Assembly (NCBI RefSeq): GCF_001724605.1
Contig: NZ_MEEX01000026.1
Location: 19,142 to 83,141 of the forward strand
Reading direction: 5' to 3'
Length of the DNA: 64,000 bases
DNA from: Phenylobacterium sp. SCN 70-31
GTDB lineage: Bacteria; Pseudomonadota; Alphaproteobacteria; Caulobacterales; Caulobacteraceae
Shown: one piece after another, positions 15,753 through 23,907 of the stretch
Layout of the letters: the number at the start of each line of letters is the position of its first letter
Numbering within the stretch: position 1 is the stretch's first letter
Notes under the pieces: model-generated
What the model was told of the DNA's origin: nothing
The model's database searches: none
Seen by the model: the letters and a program-made list of their open reading frames with translations, nothing else
Position numbers and translations under genes: made by a program

Positions 15753-17225
15753 ATGACGGATTCCGCCGCTCCCGACTCCGCCGCCGAGAGCGGCAACGCC
15801 AAGGCCTATTCGGTCTCGGAACTCGCGTTCGCGCTGAAGCGCACCCTGGAGGACTCCTACGGCTTCGTGCGCCTCCGCGCCGAACTGTCGAAGGTCACCC
15901 ACCACTCCAACGGCCACGTCTACCTGACGCTGAAGGACGAGCGCGCGGCCATCGACGGCGTGGTGTGGAAGGGCAGTGTCCGCAATCTCTCCATCCGGCC
16001 CGAACAGGGCATGGAGGTGGTGGTCACCGGCAAGATCACCACCTATCCGCAGGGCTCGCGCTACCAGATCGTCATCGAGACGATGGAGGCGGCCGGTATC
16101 GGCGCGCTTCTGGCCCAGCTCGAGCGCCTGAAGCAGAAGCTGGCCGCCGAGGGTCTGTTCGACGCCGCCCGCAAGCAGCCCCTGCCGTCCATGCCGGCGG
16201 TGGTGGGCGTGGTCACGAGCCCCACGGGCGCCGTGATCCGCGACATCCTGCACCGCATCCGCGACCGCTGGCCCTGCCGGGTGATCGTCTGGCCGGTCGT
16301 GGTCCAGGGCGACGCGGCGGCGGCTCAGGTCTCGGCGGCGATCCGAGGCTTCTGCGCGCTTCCGCCCGAGGGTTCGGTTCCGCGGCCCGACGTCCTGATC
16401 GTCGCCCGCGGCGGCGGGTCGGTGGAGGACCTGTGGCCGTTCAACGACGAGGGCCTGGCGCGCACCGTCGCCGACTGTCCCATTCCGCTGATCAGCGCCG
16501 TGGGACACGAGACCGACACCACGCTGATCGATTTCGTCTCGGACCGCCGCGCGCCCACGCCCACCGCCGCCGCCGAGATGGCCACACCGGTGCTGGCCGA
16601 GTTGAAGGCCCTGGTCTCGGATCTGGGCGCGCGGATGCACCGCTGCGGCGGTTGCGTGGTCCAGGACCGGCGCGCAAGGATCGACGCGGCCGAGCGGGCG
16701 CTGCGCCGCGTGCCCGACCTCGTCCGACTGGCCGAGCAGCGGTTCGATATCGTCTCGGGCCGACTGGGAGCGGGCCTCGCCCGGAACGCGGCGATCCACG
16801 AGCGCGAGCTGGTGCGGGTGGCCACGCGGCTCTCGCCCCTGCTGCTGCAACGCCCGCAGGCGGTGCAGAAGGACCGGCTGGATCGCCTCGCGGAGCGGCT
16901 CGAACCCGCGGCCCTTCGGCGACTGGAACGGGCTTCCGAACGCCTCGACGGTCTCGGCAAGCTGCTGATCTCGGCCGACCCCGACCGGCCGCTCCAGCGG
17001 GGCTTTGCACGGGTCTCTCGCGCCGACGGCCGCCTGGCGCGTGCGGGCGCCGAACTCATCGCGGGCGAAACCGTGGCCATCACCTTCGGCGACCGTGTGA
17101 CCCGGCAGGCGGTGATCGACGGCGCCTCCGGCGACACCGCACCCCTCTCCGCGCCGGAAACGCCTCCGAGGACTGCGCGGCCCAGGCCGAAGGCCGCCCC
17201 ACCGGAGCAGGGCGACCTGTTCTGA
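15753..17225 (+). CDS. xseA: Exodeoxyribonuclease VII large subunit
   Basis: 490 residues. Single-strand-specific exonuclease subunit. The N-terminal OB domain (SVSELAFALKRTLEDSYG, GHVYLTLKDERAAIDGVVWKG) is followed by the catalytic core with SPTGAVIRDILHRI (about 153), DVLIVARGGGSVEDLWPFNDE (about 213) and SAVGHETDTTLIDFVSDRRAPTPTAAAE (about 250), then a long helical region (about 290-430). The small subunit xseB is not in the window. Confidence 0.97.
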   Translation: MTDSAAPDSAAESGNAKAYSVSELAFALKRTLEDSYGFVRLRAELSKVTHHSNGHVYLTLKDERAAIDGVVWKGSVRNLSIRPEQGMEVVVTGKITTYPQGSRYQIVIETMEAAGIGALLAQLERLKQKLAAEGLFDAARKQPLPSMPAVVGVVTSPTGAVIRDILHRIRDRWPCRVIVWPVVVQGDAAAAQVSAAIRGFCALPPEGSVPRPDVLIVARGGGSVEDLWPFNDEGLARTVADCPIPLISAVGHETDTTLIDFVSDRRAPTPTAAAEMATPVLAELKALVSDLGARMHRCGGCVVQDRRARIDAAERALRRVPDLVRLAEQRFDIVSGRLGAGLARNAAIHERELVRVATRLSPLLLQRPQAVQKDRLDRLAERLEPAALRRLERASERLDGLGKLLISADPDRPLQRGFARVSRADGRLARAGAELIAGETVAITFGDRVTRQAVIDGASGDTAPLSAPETPPRTARPRPKAAPPEQGDLF

Positions 17226-17283
17226 GGCGCACCCCGCCCGCGAACACCTGTCAAGCGACGGTCGGACACGCTAAATAGCGGAT

Positions 17284-17499
17284 ATGAACGCCCACGACCG
17301 ATCCCTCGGCGCCAACGATCTCGCAAAGCTGCACTACGGCGACGGCGACTACGCTGTGCTGCGGCCCGGCCGGCACGTGCTCTGCGCCGTGACCGGCCAG
17401 AAGATCCCGCTGGAGCAGCTCCGCTACTGGAGCGCCGAGTTGCAGGAAGCCTACGCCGGCCCAGCCGAATCCCTGAAACGCTGGCGCGAGACGCGCTGA
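17284..17499 (+). CDS. DUF2093 family protein
   Basis: 71 residues. Contains the conserved DUF2093 pattern: AKLHYGDGDYAVLRPGRHV, then CAVTGQKIPLEQLRYWSAEL and QEAYAG. The CAVTG and IPL-x-x-LRYWS blocks are nearly invariant among alphaproteobacteria. The function is unknown. It follows xseA by 58 bases, an association common in this class. Confidence 0.93.
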   Translation: MNAHDRSLGANDLAKLHYGDGDYAVLRPGRHVLCAVTGQKIPLEQLRYWSAELQEAYAGPAESLKRWRETR

Positions 17500-17570
17500 G
17501 CCTTCCCGTTCGGCGCAACACCAGCAGGCCCGCCTCCGAAGGGGGGCCCGGGCCGCGGCGTCGCCGACGC

Positions 17571-18482
17571 CTACCTGCGATACACCTCGTTCGGCCAGCG
17601 CTTATGGACCCAGAACCATTCCGCGGGACGGGCGCGAATGCGTTCCTCCACGAAGGCGTTGATTCGCCGCACGCCGGCCTCGACGTCGGCGGCCCGATCG
17701 CCGGTGTCCTCGAGATGGATCGGCTCGTGCGCGATCACCTTGAATCGCGCCCCTGGGCCCGTGCGCTGGACGCTCATGGGCTGAAGGGGGACACCGAACC
17801 GAAGCGCGAAGGTGGAAGGGCCGGGGGCCGTATGCGCCATCACGCCGAAGAAGGGCGCCGCCACGCCGCCGTTGAACTTCTGATCGTTCATGAGCGCGAC
17901 GGATTCACCCCGCTCCAGCCCCCGCATCAGCTCGCGCGCGCCGTCCAGCCCCTTGGGCGCGAACAGCCGGACCCCATAGCGGAAGCGGTTGCGCCGCACG
18001 CGGGCGTCCACGTACGGGTTGTTCATGGCCCGATAGGTGATCTGGCACCGGACCCCGGCCTTGATGATCATGGCCGGCATCACCTCGAAGCTGGAGAAGT
18101 GGCCCGAGACGAACACCACCGGCCCGCCGCCGGCCGCGATCCCGGCCAGGCGTTCGGCCCCCTCCACTTCCACCCGGCCTGTGTCGGCAACGATACGGTC
18201 GAGGATGAGGAACTCGGCTAGGGTGCGTCCCAGTTCAGTCCATTGCGCCCGGAGGAGTTGGTTAATCTCGGCCTCGGCCGCCTCGGGGAAGGCGATGCGG
18301 AGATTGCGCTCCGCGACCCGGTGGGCGCTGGTCACGGGTCCCAGCGCGCGAAAAATTCGCGCGCCGAAATTTGAAACAGAATCAATTGGAAAGAGGCGTG
18401 CGAGGGCGCAGACTGCGTCGAACAGCGCCGCCTCTAGCATCCAAATCGAAACTGCCACGTATGAGTGCTTAGGTGCGGCCAT
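17571..18482 (-). CDS. Lipid A biosynthesis acyltransferase (LpxL/HtrB family)
   Basis: 303 residues, inner-membrane acyltransferase that adds a secondary acyl chain to lipid A. The catalytic H-x4-E motif is in VSGHFSSFEVMP (about 122). LMRGLERGESVALMNDQKFNGGVAAPFFG (about 185-215) contains the family DQ and FFG blocks, and PAEWFWVHKRWPNE closes the protein. The start at 18482 is preferred because AGGAAGG sits immediately upstream; an ATG at 18506 lacks this. It diverges from the HTH regulator gene. Confidence 0.92.
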   Translation of the reverse strand: MAAPKHSYVAVSIWMLEAALFDAVCALARLFPIDSVSNFGARIFRALGPVTSAHRVAERNLRIAFPEAAEAEINQLLRAQWTELGRTLAEFLILDRIVADTGRVEVEGAERLAGIAAGGGPVVFVSGHFSSFEVMPAMIIKAGVRCQITYRAMNNPYVDARVRRNRFRYGVRLFAPKGLDGARELMRGLERGESVALMNDQKFNGGVAAPFFGVMAHTAPGPSTFALRFGVPLQPMSVQRTGPGARFKVIAHEPIHLEDTGDRAADVEAGVRRINAFVEERIRARPAEWFWVHKRWPNEVYRR

Positions 18483-18585
18483 TAACCTTCCTAGGCCAGG
18501 CTGCACGGGGTCGGCAATGGAGGCGGCTGGCGTGAGAGTTGCGATGTCTCAACCACGGAGTCCCGAAGCGGGACTAAGGGAAATC

Positions 18586-18978
18586 ATGGTCGGGGATTCC
18601 ATGGACGAGATCGACATCCACCTGGGTCGGCGTCTCCGCCGCCGGCGTCGCCTCCTCGGGCTCACCCAGCAGGAGCTGGCGCATGCCTGCGGCGTGCGGT
18701 TCCAGCAGATCCAGAAGTACGAGTGCGCGGCCAACCGCATGTCGGCGGCCCGCCTGTGGCAACTGGCGGAAGTGCTGGAAGTTCCCATCAGCTACTTCTA
18801 CGAGGGCCTGACCCGCGACCAGCGCGAGAGCATGGAGCGCGAGACCACCAGCGCCAACGAGACCCTGGCCAGCAAGGAAACCCAGGATCTCATCCACGCC
18901 TACTACCAGCTCGGCGAGCGTCCCCGCCGCCGCCTGCTGGACCTCGCCAAGGCGATGAACGGCGAGATCGAGGCCTGA
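18586..18978 (+). CDS. XRE-family helix-turn-helix regulator
   Basis: About 130 residues. The DNA-binding domain spans about residues 12-70 (HLGRRLRRRRRLLGLTQQEL, then GVRFQQIQKYECAANRMS, ARLWQLAEVLEVPISYFYEG), a pattern typical of small alphaproteobacterial regulators. The C-terminal part is charged and helical, ending LDLAKAMNGEIEA. AAGGG lies 5 bases before ATG 18586; ATG 18601 (MDEIDIHLG) is an alternative preceded by GGGG. Its targets are unknown; the divergent acyltransferase gene is one candidate. Confidence 0.9.
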   Translation: MVGDSMDEIDIHLGRRLRRRRRLLGLTQQELAHACGVRFQQIQKYECAANRMSAARLWQLAEVLEVPISYFYEGLTRDQRESMERETTSANETLASKETQDLIHAYYQLGERPRRRLLDLAKAMNGEIEA

Positions 18979-19058
18979 CCCCGATCCGCCGGACGGCCTG
19001 TCGCGCGCGTCCCAGATTCGCCTGACGCAACGGCCGCGAGACAGGCTAAACGGGGGTC

Positions 19059-19883
19059 ATGAGCCCCCCCGTATCCTCCCTCTCTTCCTCCCGGTTGGCC
19101 GAGCTGGACAGCTTCATCCTGGAGCTGAACCGCGCGGCGGCCGACGTGATCCTGCCCCTCTTCCGCGGCGCGCACGGGGTGGTGAACAAGCAGGCCGCGG
19201 GCTTCGACCCCGTCACCGAAGCCGACAAGGGCGCAGAGCGCGCCATCCGGTCTCTGATCGCCGCACGCTATCCGGAGCACGGCGTCATCGGCGAGGAGTA
19301 TGGCGAAGACCGTCCGGACGCCGAGTTCGTCTGGGTGCTGGACCCGGTGGACGGGACCCGCGCGTTCATCGCCGGCCTGCCCCTGTGGTGCACCCTGATC
19401 GGCCTGCGCCATGCCGGCGCGCCGGTGCTCGGCTCGATCGCTCAGTCATACCTGGGAGAGATCTACCTGGGCCACGCCGGCGGCTCGCGGCTGGTGAGCC
19501 CCGCAGGCGAACGACCTCTGAAGGCGCGCGCCTGTCCCAGGCTGACCGACGCCCTGATCGCCACCACCGACCCAGAGGCCTGTTTCACGGGTTCGGAACT
19601 GGGCGCCTGGCGCCAGGTGCGGGCGGCCGCGCGGCTGGCGCGCCTGGGGTGCGACGCCTACGCCTACGCCATGGTGGCGGCGGGCACGATGGACCTCGTG
19701 GTCGAGGCCGGGCTGAAGAGCTGGGACATCGAAGCCGCGATCCCGGTGATCGCGGGTGCGGGCGGAATCACCACCGACTGGCGCGGCCAGCCGGTGGGGC
19801 GCGACGGGGGACAGATCGCCATCGCCGGAGATCGCGCCTGCCTCGACGAGGCGCTCATCTCGCTTCGCCGCGCCGCCGCCTGA
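19059..19883 (+). CDS. hisN: Histidinol-phosphatase of the inositol monophosphatase family
   Basis: 274 residues. IMPase-fold phosphatase with the metal site split as usual: TEADKGAER (about 53), GVIGEEYGED (about 75), WVLDPVDGTRAFI (about 91, the DPxDGT motif) and SWDIEAAIPVIAGAGG (about 225, WD motif). The GTRAFIAGLPLWC context matches HisN-type histidinol-phosphatases, which remove phosphate from histidinol phosphate in actinobacteria and alphaproteobacteria lacking HisB-N. Inositol monophosphatase activity cannot be excluded. Confidence 0.9.
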   Translation: MSPPVSSLSSSRLAELDSFILELNRAAADVILPLFRGAHGVVNKQAAGFDPVTEADKGAERAIRSLIAARYPEHGVIGEEYGEDRPDAEFVWVLDPVDGTRAFIAGLPLWCTLIGLRHAGAPVLGSIAQSYLGEIYLGHAGGSRLVSPAGERPLKARACPRLTDALIATTDPEACFTGSELGAWRQVRAAARLARLGCDAYAYAMVAAGTMDLVVEAGLKSWDIEAAIPVIAGAGGITTDWRGQPVGRDGGQIAIAGDRACLDEALISLRRAAA

Positions 19884-19920
19884 CGCGGCGCGGCTGGAGC
19901 CCGTCCAGCCTTGGGGACGG

Positions 19921-21483
19921 TCAGGCCTTGGCTGGCGGCTTCTTCGCGGTCTTGGGAGCGGCCTTCGCCTTGGGCGCCGACTTCGCCGTCGCAGGCTTCG
20001 CGGCCTTGGGGGCGGCGGCCTTCGCAGGCGGGGCCTTGGCTGCGGTCGCCTTGGCCGGAGTCGCCTTGGCCGGAGTCGCCTGGGCCTTGGCCTTCGGGGC
20101 GGCCTTCGGGGCGGCCTTGGCCGGCTCAGCCTTGGGTTTGGCGGCGGGCTTGGGCTGTGCGGGTTGGGCGGCCTTCGCCTTGGGCGCCGACTTTGCGGGC
20201 GCCGGCTTTGCGGCCGGAGCCTTCGCGGCCGGCTTCGTCGTCTTTGCCGCGGGGGCCTTCACCGCGGCAGCCTTCGCCTTGGCCTTTGCAGGCGCCTTCG
20301 CGGGAGCCTTGGGCGCCGCAGGCGTCTTCGCAGCCTTGGGCTTTGCCGTCTTCGCCTTGACCGCGGGCGGCTTGGGCGCTGGGGAAGCGGCCTCGACGAC
20401 GGCGGCCGGCGCGGGTTCGGACGCCGCCGGAACGGGCGCGGGTTCCGGGACCGGCGCGGGCGCGGGCTTCGGCGCTTCCGCGACAGGCGCCGGCTTGGAC
20501 GCCTCGGGGGCGGGCTTCGGGGCTTCGGCGGGCTTCGGCGCCGCCTTGCCGGTGAGCGCGTCGAACACTCGCAGGAAGATGTTACGCATGTCGTCCGTCT
20601 CCATGAGGATTTCGTGGTATGCGCCGGGGACGGCGACGAGCCGGCCCTGGGGAAGGTTTCGGGCCGCCGCGGCCTGGGCGGCGTTGTCGACCAGACGCTC
20701 CTCGCCCGCCGAGACGATCTCGACAGGGAGGGTCACGCCGCGCAGCCGTTCGGGCTGCGACAGCCATGCCGTGGCCTTCAGCGCGAAGTCGAGCCAACCC
20801 CACGTCGGGCTGCCGAGCGCGAGTTCGGGACAGGCCGCAAGCTGGGCGCGATAGCGGGCGTAGCGCGCCGGATCATGGGTCAGCACATTGCCTTCGAACG
20901 CCTCGGCGAACGGGTCGCTCGCGCCGCCCACCGTATAGCGTCCGGCCCGGCCCAGAGTGACGTTCAGCCACGTCAGCGCCCCGGCGACGCGCGGCGACAC
21001 CTTCCCGAACTGCAATCCCAGCATCGGCGCCGACAGGCAGGCGCCCGCGAAGCGCGCCTCGCCATAGGCCAGGGCCAGCAGGGTGAGGCATCCGCCCATG
21101 GAATGGCCCACCGCGATCCAAGGTTTGGGCAGGCGCGGCTCGTAGGCGTCGAGCAGCCGACGGTAGTCCTCCAGGAAGCCTCGGTATCCGCGGGCGTGTC
21201 CCTTCAGCCTGTCCGGCAGATCGCGCGCCGACAGTCCCTGGCCGCGCCAGTCATGGGCGAGGACGACGAAGCCGCGCGCCATGAAGTCGGAGATGGTCTC
21301 GAAATACTTCTCGATGGGCTCGGTGCGCCCGCCCGAGAGCACCACCGAACCGCGGTGCGGACCCGGGGGCGTGAACAGCGCCGCGCGCAGCTTCGCCCCG
21401 CCGGCGCCGACGAACCAGGCCGCTTCGGCGCCCTGCGGCACGGGCGCCTCGGGGACGCCGACGAGGGGTGCGGTGTCGCTCAT
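19921..21483 (-). CDS. Monoacylglycerol-lipase-like alpha/beta hydrolase with histone-H1-like C-terminal tail
   Basis: 520 residues. Residues 1-310 form a lysophospholipase (PldB)-type hydrolase: VVLAHDWRGQGLS, nucleophile elbow GHSMGG (about 126) and late PGAYHEILME with the catalytic His. From about residue 312 the sequence is low-complexity in two zones: about 60 residues rich in Pro, Ala and Glu, then about 145 residues of Lys/Ala/Pro repeats (units such as KAPAKAKAKAA, APKAAPKAKAQA, TPAKATPAKAT). The basic tail resembles histone H1 and PhaF-type DNA- or granule-binding tails. The next gene encodes an SCP2 lipid-carrier domain, six bases upstream of its start, suggesting lipid-linked work. 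Confidence 0.88.
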   Translation of the reverse strand: MSDTAPLVGVPEAPVPQGAEAAWFVGAGGAKLRAALFTPPGPHRGSVVLSGGRTEPIEKYFETISDFMARGFVVLAHDWRGQGLSARDLPDRLKGHARGYRGFLEDYRRLLDAYEPRLPKPWIAVGHSMGGCLTLLALAYGEARFAGACLSAPMLGLQFGKVSPRVAGALTWLNVTLGRAGRYTVGGASDPFAEAFEGNVLTHDPARYARYRAQLAACPELALGSPTWGWLDFALKATAWLSQPERLRGVTLPVEIVSAGEERLVDNAAQAAAARNLPQGRLVAVPGAYHEILMETDDMRNIFLRVFDALTGKAAPKPAEAPKPAPEASKPAPVAEAPKPAPAPVPEPAPVPAASEPAPAAVVEAASPAPKPPAVKAKTAKPKAAKTPAAPKAPAKAPAKAKAKAAAVKAPAAKTTKPAAKAPAAKPAPAKSAPKAKAAQPAQPKPAAKPKAEPAKAAPKAAPKAKAQATPAKATPAKATAAKAPPAKAAAPKAAKPATAKSAPKAKAAPKTAKKPPAKA

Positions 21484-21489
21484 GGCCGA

Positions 21490-21798
21490 CTAGGCCGCCC
21501 TCTCGAACAGCGCCTGGATCTGCCGCTGGAGGCTGAAGGCGAGGCTCATGTCGGACAGCTTCATGCGGCCGGTCATGACCGCGCGCATCGGATCGAGTTC
21601 GCCCTTGCCGAGACGGACGAGGTCGGCGCGGCTGACGGAAACCACGAGGTCGGCCGGGCGGTCGTCGTTGGTCACGACCGGGCCGTCCAGATGGATCACG
21701 CCCTCGCCCTTCAGGTCGAGCTTGACCTTAAGCGACAGACCCTCGCCGGACGCCGCAGCCTGGCGGATCCGGTCGGTCAATTCCTCGAGACTGGCCAT
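21490..21798 (-). CDS. SCP2 sterol-carrier domain protein
   Basis: 102 residues consisting only of an SCP2 lipid-binding domain. The features are SLKVKLDLKGEGVIHLDG (about 22), DLVVSVSRADLVRLGKGELDPMRAVMTGRMKLSDMSLAFSL in pieces, and the terminal helix QRQIQALF. Stand-alone SCP2 proteins bind acyl-CoA or other lipids in a cytosolic pocket. It ends six bases before the lipase-like gene on the same strand, so the two form an operon and probably share a lipid substrate. Confidence 0.92.
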   Translation of the reverse strand: MASLEELTDRIRQAAASGEGLSLKVKLDLKGEGVIHLDGPVVTNDDRPADLVVSVSRADLVRLGKGELDPMRAVMTGRMKLSDMSLAFSLQRQIQALFERAA

Positions 21799-21873
21799 GC
21801 CCCGTCGCGACGCTCCTGAGTCGGTGGCGAGCTTCGCTTCGCGCGGCGGCCATGTAAACCTTCGCCGCCGCCG

Positions 21874-22722
21874 CTATGCGGGTTTGACGAACTTCAGCGT
21901 CATCCGGTCGCTCTCGCCGATGGCGTCGTAGGCGGTGCGGTCGAAGTTCGGATCGTCGGGTTGGCCGCGGGGCGACGAACGCCCCACCGGGGCCAGGGTC
22001 CAGACTCCGAAGGGATGGTCGCGGGTGTCGCTGGGGTTGGCGTTGATCTCGCTGGTCGCGGCCAGGCGAAAGCCCGCCTCCTGGCCCAGGCGGATGGCGT
22101 AGGCCTGGTCCACATATCCGCTTTCGGCCAGGACATCCGGCACGCCGCCCGGCGCCGCCCGATGCTCCTCCACGCCCAGGACGCCGCCGGGCTTAAGGGC
22201 CAGGAAGGCGTCGCGGAACGCCTTCTCGGCGATGCCGGCCGCCATCCAGTTGTGGAGGTTGCGCAGGAAGAGGGCGAGGTCGGCCGACCCCGCGGGGGCC
22301 ACAGGGCCGCTGGTGGCGCCGAACCCGGTGATCTCGACATCGCCATAGACGCCGCGGCCGTTCGCGAACCGCCGGCGAAAGGCCTCGACCACCTCACGGG
22401 CCGCGGGATCGGGCGGATCGCCCAGTTGCAGATGCGCGGCGTAGAGGCGCCCGCGCGTGCCGGCCAGGAACGGCGCCAGGATCTCGGTGTACCAGCCGGC
22501 TCCCGGCCAGAACTCCACGACCCTGTCGCCGGGCTTCAGGCCCCAGAAGGCGAGGCTCTCGGCGGGGTGACGCCAGCGGTCTCGCGCGCGGTCGGCCGGC
22601 GTGCGCCAGGGACCGGCCACCGCTTCGGCCACAGTGCGCGGCAGGCGCTGGCCCGGCTGGCCGCCACAGCCCGCGAGGGCCGCGGCGCCCGTCAGCACCA
22701 GGCGTCGGGAGGGATGGATCAT
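21874..22722 (-). CDS. Predicted exported methyltransferase-like lipoprotein (COG4798 type), copy 1
   Basis: 282 residues. The N-terminus RRLVLTGAAALAGCGG has a lipobox-like ALAGC, so Cys19 may be lipidated. The body is a class I methyltransferase fold: VVEFWPGAGWYTEILAP (about 68, glycine-rich SAM loop in altered form), the FLRNLHNW region (about 150), LKPGGVLGVEEHRA (about 175), and the family-specific end NPSDTRDHPFGVWTL and DAIGESDRMTLKFVKP. The next gene upstream is a clear paralogue. An exported SAM-dependent enzyme is puzzling because SAM is cytoplasmic. Confidence 0.85.
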   Translation of the reverse strand: MIHPSRRLVLTGAAALAGCGGQPGQRLPRTVAEAVAGPWRTPADRARDRWRHPAESLAFWGLKPGDRVVEFWPGAGWYTEILAPFLAGTRGRLYAAHLQLGDPPDPAAREVVEAFRRRFANGRGVYGDVEITGFGATSGPVAPAGSADLALFLRNLHNWMAAGIAEKAFRDAFLALKPGGVLGVEEHRAAPGGVPDVLAESGYVDQAYAIRLGQEAGFRLAATSEINANPSDTRDHPFGVWTLAPVGRSSPRGQPDDPNFDRTAYDAIGESDRMTLKFVKPA

Positions 22723-22818
22723 GGGCGGGGCGCCCCTTGCGTTCGAGCGCCCCCGCGGCCGACCGTCCCGCGTGTGCTAGCCGCTGAGGCGGCGTGGGTC
22801 AAAGGCCCCATCCGGCCT

Positions 22819-23670
22819 CTACGAGGCGGCCTTGACGAACCGCAGGGTCATCCGATCGCTCTCGCCGATGGCGTCGTACTTGGTCCGGTCGAAGTTCGGA
22901 TCGTCAGGCTGGCCGAACGCGGCGGTGCGGCGCACGGGCGGCAGGGTCCAGACGCCGAACGGATGGTCCTTGGTGTCCTTGGCGTTGGCGTTCACCTCGG
23001 ATTTGGCCTGCAGCTTGAAGCCCGCCTTCTCGATGGCGGCGATGACCGTGGCCTCGGACATGTAGCCCGTGGCGAACTTGGGATCCTCGGGCTTGGGATC
23101 GGACCGGTGCTCCTCGACCGCCAGGACGCCGCCGGGCTTGAGGACGGCATGGATGTCCTTCAGCACCTTTTCCAGCATGGCCGGCTGGGTCGCCCAGTTG
23201 TGGATGTTGCGGGCGGTGATGACCATGTCGGCCGAACCGGGCGCGCCCAGCGCACCCGAGGTGGGGCCAAAATTGGCGTAGCGCACCTTGCCGAATTTCG
23301 CCTCGTCGGCATAGCGCGCCTCGAAGGCCGCCCGCCCCTTCTTCGCGGCGTCCGACAGGCTGGGATTGTCCAGGTCCGCGGCGGTGGCGACATAGGTTCC
23401 CCCCGTGGCCTTGGCGTACGGCGCGAGGATTTCGGTCCAATAGCCGCTGCCGGGCGACAGCTCGATCACCGTCTGATTGGGCTTGAGGCCCCAGAAGGTG
23501 AGGGTCTCGACGGGATTGCGCGCGCCGTCGCGAGCCTTGTGGGCGGCGCTGCGCTGATCGCCGGCGACGGCGGCGGCAAGCTGGGCGTCGGCGGCCCGGG
23601 CCACGGCGGGGGCCACGGCGGGAACGGTGAGTGCGAACACGGCGGCGGCGGCCATGGCGGCGCGGAGCAT
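22819..23670 (-). CDS. Predicted exported methyltransferase-like protein (COG4798 type), copy 2
   Basis: 283 residues. A Sec signal peptide (MLRAAMAAAAVFALTVPAVA) with probable cleavage after ARA (about 26) precedes a methyltransferase-like domain: VIELSPGSGYWTEILAPYAK (about 70), ITARNIHNW (about 150), LKPGGVLAVEEHRSD (about 172), and the end NAKDTKDHPFGVWTLPPV and DAIGESDRMTLRFVK shared with copy 1. The start at 23670 has AGGAGG 9 bases upstream; upstream in-frame codons lack one. Tandem duplication with diverged export signals (Sec here, lipoprotein-like in copy 1) is evident. Confidence 0.88.
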   Translation of the reverse strand: MLRAAMAAAAVFALTVPAVAPAVARAADAQLAAAVAGDQRSAAHKARDGARNPVETLTFWGLKPNQTVIELSPGSGYWTEILAPYAKATGGTYVATAADLDNPSLSDAAKKGRAAFEARYADEAKFGKVRYANFGPTSGALGAPGSADMVITARNIHNWATQPAMLEKVLKDIHAVLKPGGVLAVEEHRSDPKPEDPKFATGYMSEATVIAAIEKAGFKLQAKSEVNANAKDTKDHPFGVWTLPPVRRTAAFGQPDDPNFDRTKYDAIGESDRMTLRFVKAAS

Positions 23671-23765
23671 TGGGGGATTCCTCCTGGTTCCGATGGCGCG
23701 ACCGTAGGGCGTGACGCGGTGTTGGCAACCCCTCGAAGCCGCCAATCCCTTGAAGCCCCCGCCCC

Positions 23766-23793
23766 CTTGAAACCCTGTAGGGCGCGCCTAACT
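23766..23793 (+). promoter_or_regulatory. Sigma32-like heat-shock promoter of hsp20
   Basis: CTTGAAA (23766-23772) matches the sigma32 -35 consensus exactly. CCTAACT (23787-23793) sits 14 bases on, in the right place for a divergent -10. Transcription from here would give a 5' leader of about 105 bases that contains the thermometer below. Confidence 0.55.
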
Positions 23794-23835
23794 CATGGCG
23801 TGGAGGCGCTGGATGTCCGGGCCTCCTGGGCTGCA

Positions 23836-23898
23836 GGCGCCGCCATTCCGGGGCGCCACAGGTCCAATCAGAACGCAACCTTGCTTTGAAAGAAGGAT
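23836..23898 (+). ncRNA. ROSE-type RNA thermometer in the hsp20 leader
   Basis: The 3' hairpin pairs CCTT-G-CTT (23879-23886) with AAGAAGG (23890-23896), leaving a bulged G at 23883 and a UGA loop. The strand opposite the ribosome-binding site contains TTGCT, the conserved U(U/C)GCU of ROSE elements, and the masked AGAAGGA is the ribosome-binding site itself, 10 bases before ATG 23908. A second hairpin upstream is formed by GGCGCC (23836-23841) with GGCGCC (23852-23857). ROSE elements repress small heat-shock genes at low temperature by sequestering the ribosome-binding site and open on heating. Location, gene type and the bulged G all fit. Confidence 0.75.
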
Positions 23899-23907
23899 GT
23901 GACCTCA

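Noticed and set aside
14781..16850. 689-codon minus-strand open frame
   Set aside because: Antisense to the metallophosphoesterase and xseA, both clearly real by motif. Composition is typical of a high-GC shadow frame.
20040..20110. Possible CRISPR-like short repeats
   Set aside because: These are codon-level repeats of the Lys/Ala/Pro tail without regular spacers, and no cas genes are near.
19756..21819. Gly/Arg-rich 687-codon plus-strand frame
   Set aside because: It is the complement of the Lys/Ala/Pro tail and the hydrolase. The apparent repeats simply mirror the tail codons.
23899..23907. GTG start for hsp20 at 23899
   Set aside because: It abuts the ribosome-binding site AGAAGGA with almost no spacing; ATG 23908 has 10 bases and gives the conserved N-terminus.
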